The position numbers and the translations under genes were made by a program. From Amphibalanus amphitrite (taxonomy: Eukaryota > Arthropoda > Thecostraca > Balanomorpha > Balanidae): a DNA stretch of 64,000 nucleotides. Below, piece by piece: positions 34,341 to 47,843 of this stretch. The stretch lies in NCBI RefSeq assembly GCF_019059575.1, contig NW_024882301.1, positions 62,001 through 126,000 on the forward strand. Direction: 5' to 3'. Below the pieces are notes generated by a model. It was not told the DNA's origin. It ran no database searches and saw only the letters and a list, made by a program, of their open reading frames with translations. Positions within the stretch are counted from its first letter, which is position 1, and each line of letters opens with the position of its first letter.

Positions 34341-35343
34341 CCGCACGTGCAAGGGTCACCCTCTCGCTCTCTCGTCTGTCGCCCCCAAAAGGCGTTTTAC
34401 TGGTTTTATTCATTTACATATGATTTACATAGCTTTACCTTCTACTATTATATTTTTAAGGACCTTTACCGATGACTTTTATTTCACATTCTAAGCTTCC
34501 CAGTAGATTTTCTGAAGTACCTACTTACCTAACACTCATTTTTTTACATTTTAGCTAGCAAGTAGCAAGTATAAATTTCCATCGTAATTAGTCGCTGTAA
34601 TGTCTACTCATAATTTCATTTGGTTCGACCTTTGAAGGAATGTCGTCAGATATAGGTACCAGTAACAACATAATCACAAAAATAAGAAATAGACGGTAAA
34701 TGTTTTTGCCTTTAAGGCGACTGATAATGCCCTTGATCTTGACTTCGAATTCTGCCATCCACTGCGGGTAATTGATACGGTCACTATGCTACAACCCGTG
34801 AACCAAGGTCCGCGGCCCCTGACCCTCATATTGTCGTCATGTCACTCGCGCCGGTGATTCATTAGCGTCCGGGACTGGTCACTATCACTGCTGCGTGTCT
34901 CATTATTGGCTGGGGTGCGTGCACCGGCGACCCGACACGACACGACGCTCCGCTCGCCGGTGCGTCCGCGGACCCCGGGGTCTCCGGCGGCCCGGGGGGC
35001 AGGTGCTAGCTCAGAGGCCAGTTGTACGAAAAGAAAAGTCCTGTTTTGCCTACCTAAAGATATCGTCGAATATCGCCAGCCACGCTAAAAATAATCGCTG
35101 ATGTGAAATGTCAAATCAAATTAAGTTATGATGTGAAATCAGCGAGCCCAATTGCTATGTTCTCATATTATCGGTCATTGTTATCGTCTGGTTGGTATAA
35201 GTTGTTGGGGACCTGAAAGAATAAAATACCGCCATTCGGTGATTTTGCTTTTTGTAAAACTAACTGAAAGCACGATATACAGGCGTGAGATACACCTTAC
35301 GGATGTTATGAAGAAGAAGAACCTCAAAATTTAATATGCTGTC
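34341..35343. other. Region upstream of the first Popeye gene
   Basis: No gene is recognised. A GC-rich patch at about 34900-35015 might belong to a promoter or an untranslated exon of the downstream gene, but no core promoter motif is convincing. Confidence 0.3.
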
Positions 35344-38300
35344 ATGATTGACGATTTCTCCATGTTTGATTGTATGCTGGTTTCCAGTAGACTTTCTTCC
35401 AATAGCTGTGTTTTTGACGTGCCACCGGGCTATTCCGACTTTCGATTTGAAACGGTTGGTGTGGAGCTCGCCAGGCTGTTATTCCTCTCTCAAACTGTAA
35501 TTCTGTTGAAGTCATCACGTCTTGTACCCGGTCCAGTCACTGTATGTACCTGGTCCAAGCTTTGTGTACCTGTTCCGACCTCTGTGTGTTTACCCGCTCC
35601 GGAAGACGGTGACGACGCCGGCGGCTGCGGGATGGCCTGGGCCGAGCCGCAGCACCTGCTATTCCAGCTGGCCAACGGCTGTTTCCTGGTATCGTACCTG
35701 GCGCCCAACTCACAGCGGGGACTGCTGGCACTGCACGCCGTGCTCATACTGGGTACGTGACTGGTGGAGAGCGAGCTAATGGCAATGGAAGGATCTGTGT
35801 TGGTGAAGTGAGGATGGTATGACCTCGCTGATGACGCGACCCAAATAGGGGATCGGTACTCTAGCGACATAGATATCGTTCTAAAAATCTTGTCTCAGTG
35901 TTTTTTGTTAGTGCTTATTGATCATCAACAGCTTATAAATGACTTCGACTGTAACTGATACCGGATTGTCACCCTCTGCTCCGCCGGCGGCAGGATTTTT
36001 CCTGTACTCGATGTGGGGCTGGAACGTGATCTGCGCGCCGGGCATCTTCACCTGGAACTTCCTGTTCGTGCTGCTGAACATGGGCCAAGTGCTGCACATC
36101 ATCTACCAGATGCGGCCGGTCAAGTTCAACCACGAGCTGGAGGAGCTCTACAGCACGCTTTTCGAGCCGCTCAGGGTAAGGGCTGTGCGGGAGGAATCGG
36201 GCGAATGGGACAGATATTGCGATATACGGACAAACAACAACGGGATGCAGTAAGGATACTAAAATCTAGAAAGATAAGGAAGTTAATGTTTTATGCGTGA
36301 TTTTTTTTTAGTTTGTCAAGTCGCATGCCATTTTATTATGGCGAATTTGAAGCAAATTATTGATTGTAGTGGACTTTGGCCTGGAGTGTCAGCCACTGTT
36401 TTCCCATGTGTGTCATTGTCGGCGCGCTCTTCACGTGACCTCCGTTCCGTGCGCCCCCCCCCCCCGCAGGTGCCGCGGATGCTGTTCCGGAAGCTGGTCA
36501 GCTCCGAGTATGCCCAGCTGGTGACACTGCACGCCGGCGAGGCGTACGCCCTGCAGAACCTAACGCGCACCGACCGACTGGGCATCCTGCTGGCCGGACG
36601 GTGTAACGTGCTCTCCGACAACAACTTCCTGCACAGTATCGGGCCGAATCAGTTCCTGGACAGCCCAGAGTTTGAGTCCACCAAGGCCACCGCCGAGGAG
36701 AAGTTCAAGGTGCGCGGAGAAAGGAAAGAGGGATGAGGCATGTGGGAGGGAGGCTGAGTGCGTGCGAGGGTGGGATGCATGTTTATTTTGATCGAGAGTT
36801 CGTACTTTGTTCGGTCCTGATGGTGGTTTGTGTGATTCAGTGATGTATTTTGAAATGCCTCGTGCACCGTTTGCTCAGCTTTGCTCTATCGCGTGCTCAT
36901 GCCTTGTCTGGCCAGTTTTGCAGTGTGATCAATATCCACTCTTAATGGTCAGCCGATTTATCTTTTCATCTGACACATGCTCCTGCTTGATTTTCATACA
37001 GTGCCCTGTTTCCACATCTAACCCGCCCCGTCCCCGCCTGCGTCGGTAGGTGGGCATCATCGCGGCCAACCAGTGTCGATACATCTTCTGGCACCGGTCC
37101 GCCATCGAGTACCTGTTCGTAAAGGAGCCCTACCTGGCCACCGTCATGTCCACCATGATCGCCCGCGACATCACCAACAAGCTCTACTGCATGAACCACA
37201 AGGTGCGTGAAACGATACTGTATACGATTCCCAGTGTGTATGAACTTTTGCGGCATGAGCCATTGGGCGAATGAAACTAATCTCAGAGACCAAAGGACGA
37301 AGAACCTGTGGCGCTTGCTGTATCTATCGGTAACAGACCAGCCAATGCCTTAGGTCATGCAGATGAAAGAGCGTCACAACGTGGTTGGTGTATAGCCGTA
37401 AAGCTAGTCAGTACGAAGTACATTTTATTATAATTTAATATGTATTTATTTATTATTTATTATTATATTATTTATTATTATTTATTATTTATTCATTCTG
37501 TCTTGCTTTGTGGGTAACACATGTTTTGCACGTGACTGGCATACCTCTGTGCCATCGCCCAACCTTACCCGTGACCGGATCGATGACAGACAGTGGCATG
37601 TAGCCACTGCGACATAGTCCGGTCCGCCGACCCGGCCGTGGTGCGGGGGCTGACCAAAACCACCGACTACCTAACTCTTGTAATGCGTGTATGTGGTCGT
37701 ACCATAGTCTATATTATCCACGCTCCCAGGAGGACACTTCAGTTGCTTTTTGGTAAATCTTGAAACAGGAAAAATTAAGGAAATTTTGTCAGATATGTAA
37801 TGGTTTATCAGACTGACATTCCGATCCCGATCGGCTTAATTTCGTTTCAAAACAAATACGAGGTGGGTTATTTATAGCGATTATCGTTGCTCTTCGGCCT
37901 ACCTGAGTTTGTTTTAGACACACAGACATAAGGGTGCGGTGAGAGGGTGTGGGCGTAGTTCACACCCCGCTGCGTGCTCCGCGTTATTTTTACAGCGGCC
38001 GCTGCCACCGAGCAGTGGTATTGCCGCGGTTGGGGGTTCACCTTGGTGTGAAGTGCGATACGACCGTTCTTTGTGCTGGCGGTGACCGACGTGGTCGTGC
38101 GTGCTTCGCGGAGTTAAACTTGAAGCCGGTACAGCACAGCGGTGCCAAAAATACGGGAGTGACACGGCACACGTGACGGCTGGCGCGGTGTGTGCTAGGT
38201 GCCCCCCCCCCCCCGTACGGACTGGCGTGGTGGCTGACGACCGCGTCCTGTAGACATGGGCCGCAGTGCCCGGCTAGTGATCGGCTAATGATCAGTCTAG

Positions 38301-41300
38301 CCCCGCCGGTCAGACTACACAGCGATCATGACCACCGTGGGACCTCATCGGCGTCCTACGAACCCGATGCCATGTTAATGGTTTATGTACAGCGGCCCGC
38401 CCCGTTCAGACTGTGTGCACTGGCGGCTGGTGCACCCGGGGTAGCTGCGTCCGTCCACCAGTAAATATACACACAGTGGACGGTCCGCCCCTTCCCGAGG
38501 GGGCTGTGCTAGAGCTGACCTCGGCCCGACCATTGGAGGTGTAATTGGACGCAGACGTTTAGCTTGTCAACAACTCACAAAGTGGCTGCAACCAAACGGG
38601 AAATCAATGCATGGTATTGATCAAATAATTGAATATAAACGGTCGCTACCAAGTGTACCCAATGGGTGATCGTATTTCTCGTAACTGGCGTACTGCGTAA
38701 GTCAGATAATTGGATATAATAGCCGAGGAGTTGGGGCATAACTCTTGTCAGCTGTCACCTGGCTGCTGCTGATTTTGACGGCGATCGTCAGTGGGCTTTG
38801 TGACTGCGATCTTAGTCGCAATAAACTATATCAGGGCAAGGCTGGACTATGGATGTCACCATGGCGATTGTTCGTTGCTGATGACCGGGTGACCGTGACA
38901 GAGTTTGTCCCCGTGAACGGAGAAATGGCTTTAAAGGTAGTGTGCCAGCTTTCTTGGACCGTATGGAGTTAATGGCCCAGATAAGGAGAACCGGATTTTT
39001 AGAACTTATCCATACCTTCAAAACTCATGGAAACGTCTTAAATTCTTCAAATTTTGAGTACCCCAGTGCGAAATTCGCCCCGACGGGTTGTCGGTCGTAC
39101 CCCAACCACATTTCACACCACTATGAACAATAAATGCACACACTGAAATCGCTATTACCGATATGCTCATCCAATCAAGTTTCGATAAACCCGTTCATCA
39201 TCAGCTCCTGCGGTTTCGAACACGCCTGTTAGTTGGCTTCTGATGCTCGTCGAGGTCGGAATTTCCAAATACGCGTGGTGCGTCGGGCCGCGCGCTCTGA
39301 CTTCGGCCAAGAAAAATGCGTCAGCTGATCATTGTCATTTCTGCCACTTACGTGTGGTGAAATGGGGTCATAACTTATAAGACGGCTTTTTCATATCCAT
39401 TATTTTACATAAAATCATATTTCAAACCATAAATAATGTTCGACAGCCAAATAAAAGAAACAATACCAATACGGGCTTACAGTTTAAGGCTCGACATTGT
39501 GTTGTCTACGATTAGACAGCTGATAACTCATTCCCGTACGTCGTATGGTCGTAACACTATAATGACCTTTGCTTATTGTCACAAGTGCGCCGCATTCGCG
39601 ATTGTTGCCCGACGCCTGTTTGCAGGTGAGCCCACTACAGTTGTTATACATATCTAAAAACCGATAAACTTTTAGGCGAAAAAGGCACTATTCCAGGCCC
39701 ATTTTTGATTTTTTTTTGCGATATTAGGTAAAAACAGAAGCTTCTTATCCTAGGAAAAATAAAATGGGAAATCTTTCAAAGGTGGCACACTACCTTTAAG
39801 TACCGCCTAGCGGTCACTGTCTACCCATGCCTGTCTATAGGACTGACAGACGATTACGTAGAACTTCCCAGCAGTGACTGACTGAGATGATGTATATGTT
39901 TATGTCAGCTAGGACTGCCAGGTGACGACTGAGTTCCTCCGCGGTGGTGATTGTGACTGAGTTTGGTAATCTCTCCCAGGTGATGACTGAGCTCCTCCGC
40001 GGCGGTGATTGTGACTGAGTTTGGTAATCTCTCCCAGGTGATGACTGGGCGCGGCTCAGCGGTGGATATCCGCCTGCCCAGCATCACATCATCACTGAGT
40101 TCGTGTGAGGTCCGCTCTCCACGCGCCGTGCCGCGCCGCGAGCTGAGGAGCGAGTCCTCGCCGGCCGGGAACGGGGAGCTAGTGCGCCCCTCCGGACTGG
40201 GACTGGCATCACCGGAGCCTGACAGACTGCGTGAGTAGTGGTACATATACCCGCCGTCTGCTGTGTTCATTAGGCGTGTGCTCGACTTAGGGTTGTGTGC
40301 TTGGACAATGCTGTGGTCACAAGGACGCCATGGCGTTGTTGGGGAGCTTGCAATGGCTCCAAGTGATCGATTAGAGCCAACTGATGTCGATTTCCTGATC
40401 AAATGTTGTCGCGAGTGATGCCTATACAAATGTACAGCGATAATTCTGTTTTTACGCTGTACAATGACGCTGTGTATTGGACTTTAGCTACATTATCTAT
40501 CCTCGACCCGGTGTGAGATATGACGCTCATATTCCCCGCCAGGTGCGTACGAGCCGGGCCGCCGGAACGGATCACTGCCCAACACGCGCATGGAGCCGCT
40601 GCCGGAGCTGCCCTCCGTCGACGACCTGGTCCAGAGCACGCGAGAGGTGAGACAGAGAGGAGGGGTGGTGTTGGGCATGTGGAGTCGTGTGTTATCTTCC
40701 TAGCTGAACTTGAACTGTGCTCAGCAGGGATACCTTATAAATCAAATTGATGATTGCGAGACATCATAGTCTGTTGGAGGATATGCTGTGGTGTATGTTG
40801 ATTTAAATAAGACATGGATCACTACAGATCACTGTTTTTTTTTCGCAAAGCCTCGCTTGTTTTGGAGACAGCTGTGTGCGCGCCCAGGTGGCAAAAAAGG
40901 CACACGACCACTAATTGGCGCTCGTACCGCTGCGACCGTGGGTAAATGAGCCACCGGACTACGTCCTATCAGTGCTATCAGACACCGACAACGTTTGCTG
41001 TCACATCGTAATGAGTGCGGTCGAGAATATTGAACGAACACCACTGGACGCACACATTCCCGGCTGTCCTGGCGGCACTTTGACGGGTGTATTGAGTTTT
41101 GGGCTTTATTTAGGCATGGATTTCATTTTCATTTCATTTTCAGGTGAATTGTATTTGTGGTGTGAACAGGGAAATTTTCGGTGAGATATTGCTGTTCCAG
41201 GACCCCGTTTTTCCTCGATTTCTGGCTACTACAAAACTATTCTGATATTGACTCAAGCCTACCTTTATGCTTTTGCTGTTTTCAGATCCAAAAAAGATAA

Positions 41301-43273
41301 AAGGTAGTTCCTTTAGATAATAGGAAAACATTTGAAGTTTCTGGTGCAGCCGGTTATCTATTTATTATAAGCTATCAAACTATCATGACATTTATGATAA
41401 GACGAAATCAAACGACCATTTGTCTCTGTTTCAAGCATGCCACAATAATGCCTAATAACATAATGACCTCGCGGCAGTCGACGCGCCGTTGAACCCCAAC
41501 AAACAGCAAGCCCATTTCTTGTCTATTGGGGTGTTGCTCTGACCAGCGTCGCGCTTTACGTTTACAGGTCTCAGCCAGCGTCCCCTCGGGTGTGTAGCGT
41601 TCGCCCCCCCCCCCCTAAAACCGCTGGGGTCGGCTGTGGTACGCCGCTTTTATTGTGGACGGCTTTATATTGACCGATGACAGCAAGCTTCCAAGCTACA
41701 AGCGGGATGATTTAGAGTTCAGCTTGTTTTCTTCAGCATCTATGTCCGGCTAGTTTCAATGCTTTAATAATAGCTGCTTTCATAAACTCCAGCTTTTACT
41801 AATATGATAGTTTTAATAATAGCTTAAGCGTGCGGGCCTTTACTGTATGATTTACGTTTGCTTGGATTCTTATTGCCTTATCACTGGGCGTCATACCGCT
41901 AGGCTGCATTCTTTATACGTCACATGGACCATTGATGTACAATCGATAGGCGCTGCAACACCACTTACGCCACTTAAGTATTGAACGGAGGGGACTCAGC
42001 TGTTACGTTGTTAACCGAGTAGGTGTCTGTACTTCAGTTGGGGGAGGTTTGGTCAATGGTTGTCATTTTTAGCACATGCCATTTTTGGCAACCATGTGCT
42101 AAAAATGACAACGCTATCAGCTATTTTTAGCAACGATGAAGCCGATTTCACTCCTCAGCGAGGAAATCACGATTTTGGAAATACAAGCACTGATTTTGGA
42201 AAAGAAGTGCTGCCACCTGGTGCAAGAAGAAGAAACCAGCTTTAATATGGCCGTTGTTTGTATGGTAGTCCAACGTTGAAGTATACCCTTTTTTGTGGCC
42301 CGAAGTTGGAACTTTAAATTGAAGCATCCGAAAATGATCGATATTGATCGAAATCATGATGTTGATGAAAAAAATAATATGTTAAGTTGAGAGAGGAGGC
42401 CATTTTATCCAGATGCGGTGGTTTACTTCTTGAAATTATTTTTGCTTACGACGACTGCCATGTAATGAGGGATAATTAGCAGCCGTCATTAGCAAAAATA
42501 ATTTCAAGAAGTAAACTACTGCATCTGGATAAAATGGCCTCCTCTCTCAACTTAAAATATTATTTTTTTCATCAACATCATGTTTTCGATCAATATCGAT
42601 CATTTTCGGATGCTTCAATTTTAAGTTCCAACTTCAGGCCACAAAACAAACTACCATACAAATAACAGGCATATTAAAGCTGGATTCTTCGTCTTGCACC
42701 AGGTGGCAGCACTTCTTTTCCAAATCAGTGTTTATCTTTCCAAAATCTTCATTTCCTCGCTGAGGAGTGAAATCGGCCTCATCGTTGTCAAAAATAGCAG
42801 AATCGTTGTCATTTTTAGCACGTGTGACAAAAATAGCACGTGCTAAAAATGACAACGATTGACCAAACCTCCCCCGACTGACTTTGTGTCTATTGTGTGC
42901 ATCACAGTAAATAAAATTATACTGTGTGCGTGAATGTAAGTAAGTACAGTTGGTTAGCATCAATTAACGTAATGCCTGGAACAGTGTCAGTGGGGATATG
43001 GGATGATTAGCTGTTCGACCGTTTCATTTCCTGTGCTTGATATAGTAATCCCTCCTAGATACCTGCCTCCCGTTGCCGTCTCTGGCTACTCTACCTTTCC
43101 GTTCTCGCACTGTCCTATCCTCCCTGACGGCGCTGTGCGCCCGCTGCCGCCGTCCGCAGGTGGCCAACTGGCTGGAGCAGAACGTCAGACTGAGGGAGAC
43201 CCCGGAGCTGAGCGGCTCGGTGGCCAGGAGGGTGGGCGAGCCGCGGCCCCGCCTGCACTCGGCCAGCACCTGA
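35344..43273 (+). CDS. Popeye domain-containing protein (POPDC/BVES-like), first of two
   Basis: Exons are <35752 (phase 1 exit), 35994-36175, 36470-36709, 37050-37202, 40038-40230, 40543-40646 and 43160-43273 (TGA). All phases agree, with GT/AG at every junction. Three membrane helices are visible (LLFQLANGCFLVSYLA; LLALHAVLILGFFLYSMWG; FTWNFLFVLLNMGQVLHII), then FEPLR and the cytosolic Popeye domain with NQFLDSPEFESTK and ARDITNKLY. Popeye proteins are membrane cAMP sensors in muscle and other tissues. The DSPE half of the phosphate-binding signature is intact. The usual FQVT reads FKVG across the exon 36709/37050 junction. The C-terminal tail is Ser/Arg-rich and ends LHSAST. The start is uncertain: ATG 35344 keeps the conserved Cys before AWAEPQH (464 aa), while ATG 35632 gives 368 aa; an upstream first exon is also possible. 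Confidence 0.9.
37437..37498. repeat. (TTA/ATT)n microsatellite
   Basis: About 60 bp of TATTTATTATTATTTATT-type repeat in an intron of the first Popeye gene. Confidence 0.8.
38935..39795. mobile_element. TTAA-flanked MITE in a Popeye-gene intron
   Basis: The inverted ends AGGTAGTGTGCCA and TGGCACACTACCT are flanked by TTAA on both sides (38931-38934, 39796-39799). The length is 861 bp with no coding. AGG...CCT ends with TTAA suit a Kolobok-like or piggyBac-like non-autonomous element. It shares end style with 51054-51599. Confidence 0.7.
39922..40037 (+). repeat. 58-bp tandem duplication carrying a 3' splice site
   Basis: Two extra copies of a 58-bp unit sit directly before exon 40038-40230. 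Each ends in a CTC(T)CCCAG-type acceptor, so three nearly identical acceptors occur at 39921, 39979 and 40037. In the phase set by the upstream exon only the third gives an open frame; the second reads VMTELLRGGDCD then stop. The unit spans the acceptor and the first codons of the exon. Confidence 0.8.
42035..42880. mobile_element. Foldback element, arms about 400 bp, 4-bp target duplication
   Basis: The ends CAGTTGGGGGAGGTTTGGTC and its complement (CAGTCGGGGG version) lie at 42035 and 42880, with ACTT on both outer sides. The arms (42035-42455 and about 42485-42880) pair for nearly their whole length, with a small nested GTTGTCATTTTTAGCACATG hairpin at the left. It lies in the last intron of the first Popeye gene. 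No coding is seen. Confidence 0.75.
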
Positions 43274-46200
43274 GCTGAGCCGGCTGGAGCTGAGCTGAGT
43301 GGAAGCTAGGAGCTGAGGAGGAGATGGAGAAAGAACTGAGCTGGACGGAAATTAAGGCGACCTGAGCTATGCTGAGAGCAAACGAGCCGAGTAGAAGATA
43401 AAGCTGAGCAGATCAGCTACGCAGCACTGCAGTGCTGGATACGGTCCCTCGCCCCGGCCTTTACCGTTCAGTAACTGAGACTCTAGTCAGTGACCAGCGA
43501 TTGTCCCCGGCTGATATCAAATCGTCACGTATGTGCTTTATGTGCTGCTTCGCCGTGTAGGCTGTATTTTATTCGTCACGATGTCCAACGGTGCATAGAT
43601 GGGCGCTTGTTCGTTGGAATCTATGTAAGCAGCTAGTCGGCCATCTCCCCTCGCACCGGACGGCTGTCTTTCCGCGTTTGTCTCTTGCCAATGGCACAAA
43701 TCGCGCTGTGTAATGTGTATGTGATAGGCGACTGCAGCACTTCTGGTCTTGGTATCTAGTCACTGGTCACGCTGCGGTCGACTGGCCCGTGGGTGAACCA
43801 TCACCTCTAGTCAGCTGGCGGGTCTGTGCCGTTTTCGCCGCGCTGCGCCGCCGTTTGTCGTCACATCTAGTCGGCTCGCTGTGATGACACCGCCCGTCCG
43901 ACGTCCTTTGTGAGCCAGCCGCCGCTCCTTTCTGACCGTGTTAAATCGTTCCCGGCGCTAATGTGTCGTTCGCTGGGCGGGACCGCTTTGGCAGGTCGCT
44001 GTAGCTAGGGAAGGGAAGGGTGCAGGCGCAGATATCTGTATAGGCAGCCGCGGCGGGTTACGGACGGCTCGACAGCTTTTTGAACATATCATAGTGCAGT
44101 TGAAGTATTGTATATTGTTGCGCCTAATGTCGCGATTAATATCTCGACACGTAAGGGCGGCTTTTTGAGCAGCAGCCATGCATGGATAATGGGATTTGTA
44201 TTGCATGCTGCTGTCTGGCATGCAGAGCGCACAGCTTTAAGCGATGTATTGTAGACGTTGGGAATGTTCATTTCTGCTGGTGCTGATTTAAAGGCTTTTA
44301 TATGTGTGTCCCCTGGCATTGCATACAGCGGATGGTGCTTGTATGCCTTCTGGCGCGGCAACGGAAGAACTAAAAATACACCCGAAAGTGTGGCTCGTTT
44401 TTGGAATACGATGCATCTTCACACTATCCGCGGCCTGGAAATAGTCCAGTCTAGTCCATCTTCTCAGTGTCGTCCTATTCCGCTGCACCAATGGCACCCG
44501 CGGCCGCGCTGCGCGGCCCGCTCCAAAAACCACCATCCGTCGCCGGCGGGCGCCGCGGCGCCGTCCAGTATTCATGGCGAATGGATACGTCACAGCCTCC
44601 GCAGAGCTGACGTTGACGTCAGGGACGGCGGGGGAAATACCGGCGCTGACGGCAGCTATCGTGGGTGCATTTTAGATTGGTGTATTATCACAAGGATGCA
44701 CGAAGACGCTGTGAAAAGAAGGGCTAACGATAGCATATACAATGACATAGAGCTACTCGTAGTTATCATGATATATACTTTACTTGGATATGTCGACATT
44801 GTCGCTGTTCTCACATACTTTTAGGCAGTAATCTAGACGTTTTAAATGTTTTTTTTTTTTGTTGGTCCGTCTCTAACTACAACACCAATTCCGTCTCTAC
44901 GTCTCCGGTAAACTTTTTGTATAAAATTGGTTACCGATCCAACTAGCACAAACACGGTACTCGACACGGGTGCAGCCACGTTGTTTTAACGAGTCTTTGA
45001 CCTCACATCAGGTGCTCTTCGTTCTCTGGGCACAGAACGCATTCAGCAGTGAGCAGATGATGCGCCCTCAGTCCCCAAAACAGGCGGAACCAAACTCTGG
45101 GTCTCGTTTTTCTCCCACAAGCTAGCCATTGTGATCAGGGAGTCGGTATGCTGCCACCATGTTGGTGATTTTTCCCAGAACAAGGAATAGTGAGCGCATA
45201 GGTCATTTTTCTGGTGAATAAGTGAACAAACTGAACGCCATTCAATACACGCCAAAAAAGCATCCAACGTTCCAAGGGCTTACCACTGGAGGCCCCGGTA
45301 AGAGCAGGCTGACCGGTCGACCCAGCCCGTCGACCGGCGGCCGGTGCCGCTGTCGGTGTCGCCGCCCGTCGGTCGGTGTCGGTGACGGCGCCGGGTCAGT
45401 GTGCGACCGTCGAGCCGTCAGCGACAGACTGTGGGACGCTCCGCACCGGCGCGGCGGCCGGCGCCGGGGCCATGTGAGCTGACGGCGGATAGACGCGGGG
45501 TGTGAGACTGGCGAGAGAGACGTGGCCTGGTCAGGGGTGAGACTACATTGAGACTGGCCACCGAAGAAACTCGTGAAGAATGTGATCATATTTTGGGATA
45601 AGTGTGAACTGGCAATGAAAGAGAGTTGATCGTTACGGAGACGCGGATCTTGTTACGAGACGTTGAGTCTGCAGAGAGACTAGAAACTGGAACAAGGCAT
45701 GGACGTCTCGTGATTTTGGCATGAATGCTGGTGACGTGAGAGATAGCCGGCCACACAAGCTCAATTGATAATACTGATGTGGCTAGTCTAAATCGAATAT
45801 ATTCGCTCTAAGAAGCACTGGACACAAGTAAATTCAAATATCCAAGCCATCCCTGCCATTTGCTGCCACGCCACAACCATCTTCCTCGATCTACAACGAC
45901 TTGCAAGCGGTGAGCTTGGCTTGAAAGGTGCTCATTCCAGCTCACTTAGCCAGGTATAGGACGTTATGTGTTGCCCATGTGTGCGATTAATGCATTGACT
46001 TTGTGGATATCCGTCCTTAGGGTTAGAAATCTCTCCCAAGCTTAGGATGACCACCATCAGGTTTGGCTTCATAGACGGTTCACTCAAAGGTTAGGCTGCC
46101 GGTGCAGCCTACCCGTCAGGCGTAGGACGCTAGCGACATCTAGCGGTGGAAGCGTGACGTAAGGCGAGCTTTGCGGAACAGACTACCACTCCAGGCGCTT

Positions 46201-46454
46201 CATGGTAGTGACATCTAGCGCTCATATTTTGTTTCGGTACCGAGTAAACGCTGCGGGCGTTTGCTTGACTTGGCATTATTTTGCAGTGATAAATTCAAGC
46301 AGGCTCCGCGATCACTTGGCAGGTGAGCGAGCATGCTTACTAGATAGTAGATAATTGGACTTGCAGCACAGTTTGCTGGCTATTTCACTCCAATGAAATG
46401 ACAGATTACATCTGACAGCATCGGTGCCGGTCAATGATTTTACTCCCATATGTT
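43274..46454. other. Downstream and intergenic DNA between the two Popeye genes, part 1
   Basis: No further gene is recognised. The start is 3' untranslated sequence of the first Popeye gene, rich in GAGCTGAGC words; no canonical AATAAA was found nearby. GC-rich islands occur at about 44480-44640 and 45290-45475. The word GACATCTAGCG occurs twice (about 46134 and 46209). Confidence 0.4.
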
Positions 46455-46458
46455 TTAA

Positions 46459-47378
46459 CCCGGCAGTTGCTGGGGTATTTCGCCACCCACCGTTTGCTGG
46501 GGTGGGTGGGGGGCGTTAAACGCCCCCAGCCGATAACTCGAGAACCAATAGGCGCAGCGAAACGCACGAGGCGGCAAACGAAAGAGCGCGACGAGACGCT
46601 TCAGATGAGTACTTTAAAGTTGAATTTTGAGGTCACAGGTCGGGTCAAGGTCAGGTCAAACACCTGAAATCGGGCTTTCAGTAGCATGGACTTCAGGACT
46701 TCGCAATGGGCGCCTCTCGCCATAAACTCTGTCAAAACGGTGCATAATCCATCTTATAAGGCCTACGAGAGTGTCAGCTTCATGTAGGGGTCAGTCAAGC
46801 ATAGGTCAGGGTCAAGGTCAGGTCAACCGGGTAGGCACATATCCCCGAAAATCAAAACTGATATTCGCAGCCTGTGACACATGTTTTATAGGTAATTTGG
46901 GGCGTAGAACACGATGGTGACATTCATTTTATCATATGTGTACGTGTTTGGCTCAAAAAGTTCAATTTAAGAAATTCATGTATCATGGTCGTGAAGGAGT
47001 CACGAAAAATTGTCAAGATTCAGTTCAAGATTATGGAAAATGCGGAACGATAATCAATAATCGAAGATAGCCATTTGATTGATCATGGTATTGGCAGTCT
47101 AATGGCGTTTACGGCATGTCTGTATGTCTATTCTGTGATTTTATATGATTTTTTGAACATATGCCGTTTTTGGTCGAAAACTCAGAAATCATGACGTCAC
47201 TAAAACCTCGATATCTCAAAAATTTTCCAACCGATTTTTTTTGAAACTTTGTCACAATAAAACTTCAATCAATTCCCTGCAGGTACCCAAAATTTGGCGC
47301 GCCTGCGGCGCGCCGTTTTTATGCTATGGCCCGGCGAAAAAAGTGGGGGCGTTTAACGCCCCCCCAGCAACTCGCGGG
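46459..47378. mobile_element. TTAA-flanked G/C-ended MITE (piggyBac-like ends)
   Basis: TTAA flanks both sides (46455-46458, 47379-47382). The ends read CCCGGCAGTTGCTGGGG and CCCAGCAACTCGCGGG. Just inside each end are GGGGGCGTTAAACGCCCCC and GGGGGCGTTTAACGCCCCC. The body of 920 bp has GGTCAAGGTCAGGTCAA words and no transposase. It shares end structure with the coding element at 17848-20788. Confidence 0.75.
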
Positions 47379-47843
47379 TTAATCAATCAATTGGAATGTC
47401 ACAATGATCAAAGATTAGATAAATAATATCGATAAATGTCTCAAGTGCCATACGCCTTGCAGGTAGCCTGTGCTGGTAGCCTACAAGAAGAAATATAAAA
47501 CTTACAGGCAGTATTGCAATTTATCAGTTACTGCACTAGTCAATAACTCATGCTCGTCCCACGACAAACTGTGATGCTCGTCGGCCGAATCGAGGACGAT
47601 GCGCTGTTACTAACAGTGCTCACCTGATTCCCTCACGTACTGCGCCCCCAGCGAGACGAGTCGCTGCCCCCTGAGTGGCTCATTAGGGGAATGTCGGAGA
47701 CCGGTGCTGGACACGGGCCGTGCTGCGCACACGAACTGGCCCGCCCAGCAACAGAGGCGCCCGAGTCCGATACTGGCGCCAGTGGCCTGTAGTCCTACAG
47801 CGGCGTCACTATTCCTCAATCACCAGACCAGAGCTAGCATTAA

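Noticed and set aside
39905-40429. Minus-strand 174-aa ORF
   Set aside because: It overlaps the 58-bp tandem repeat and is antisense to a phase-consistent Popeye exon.
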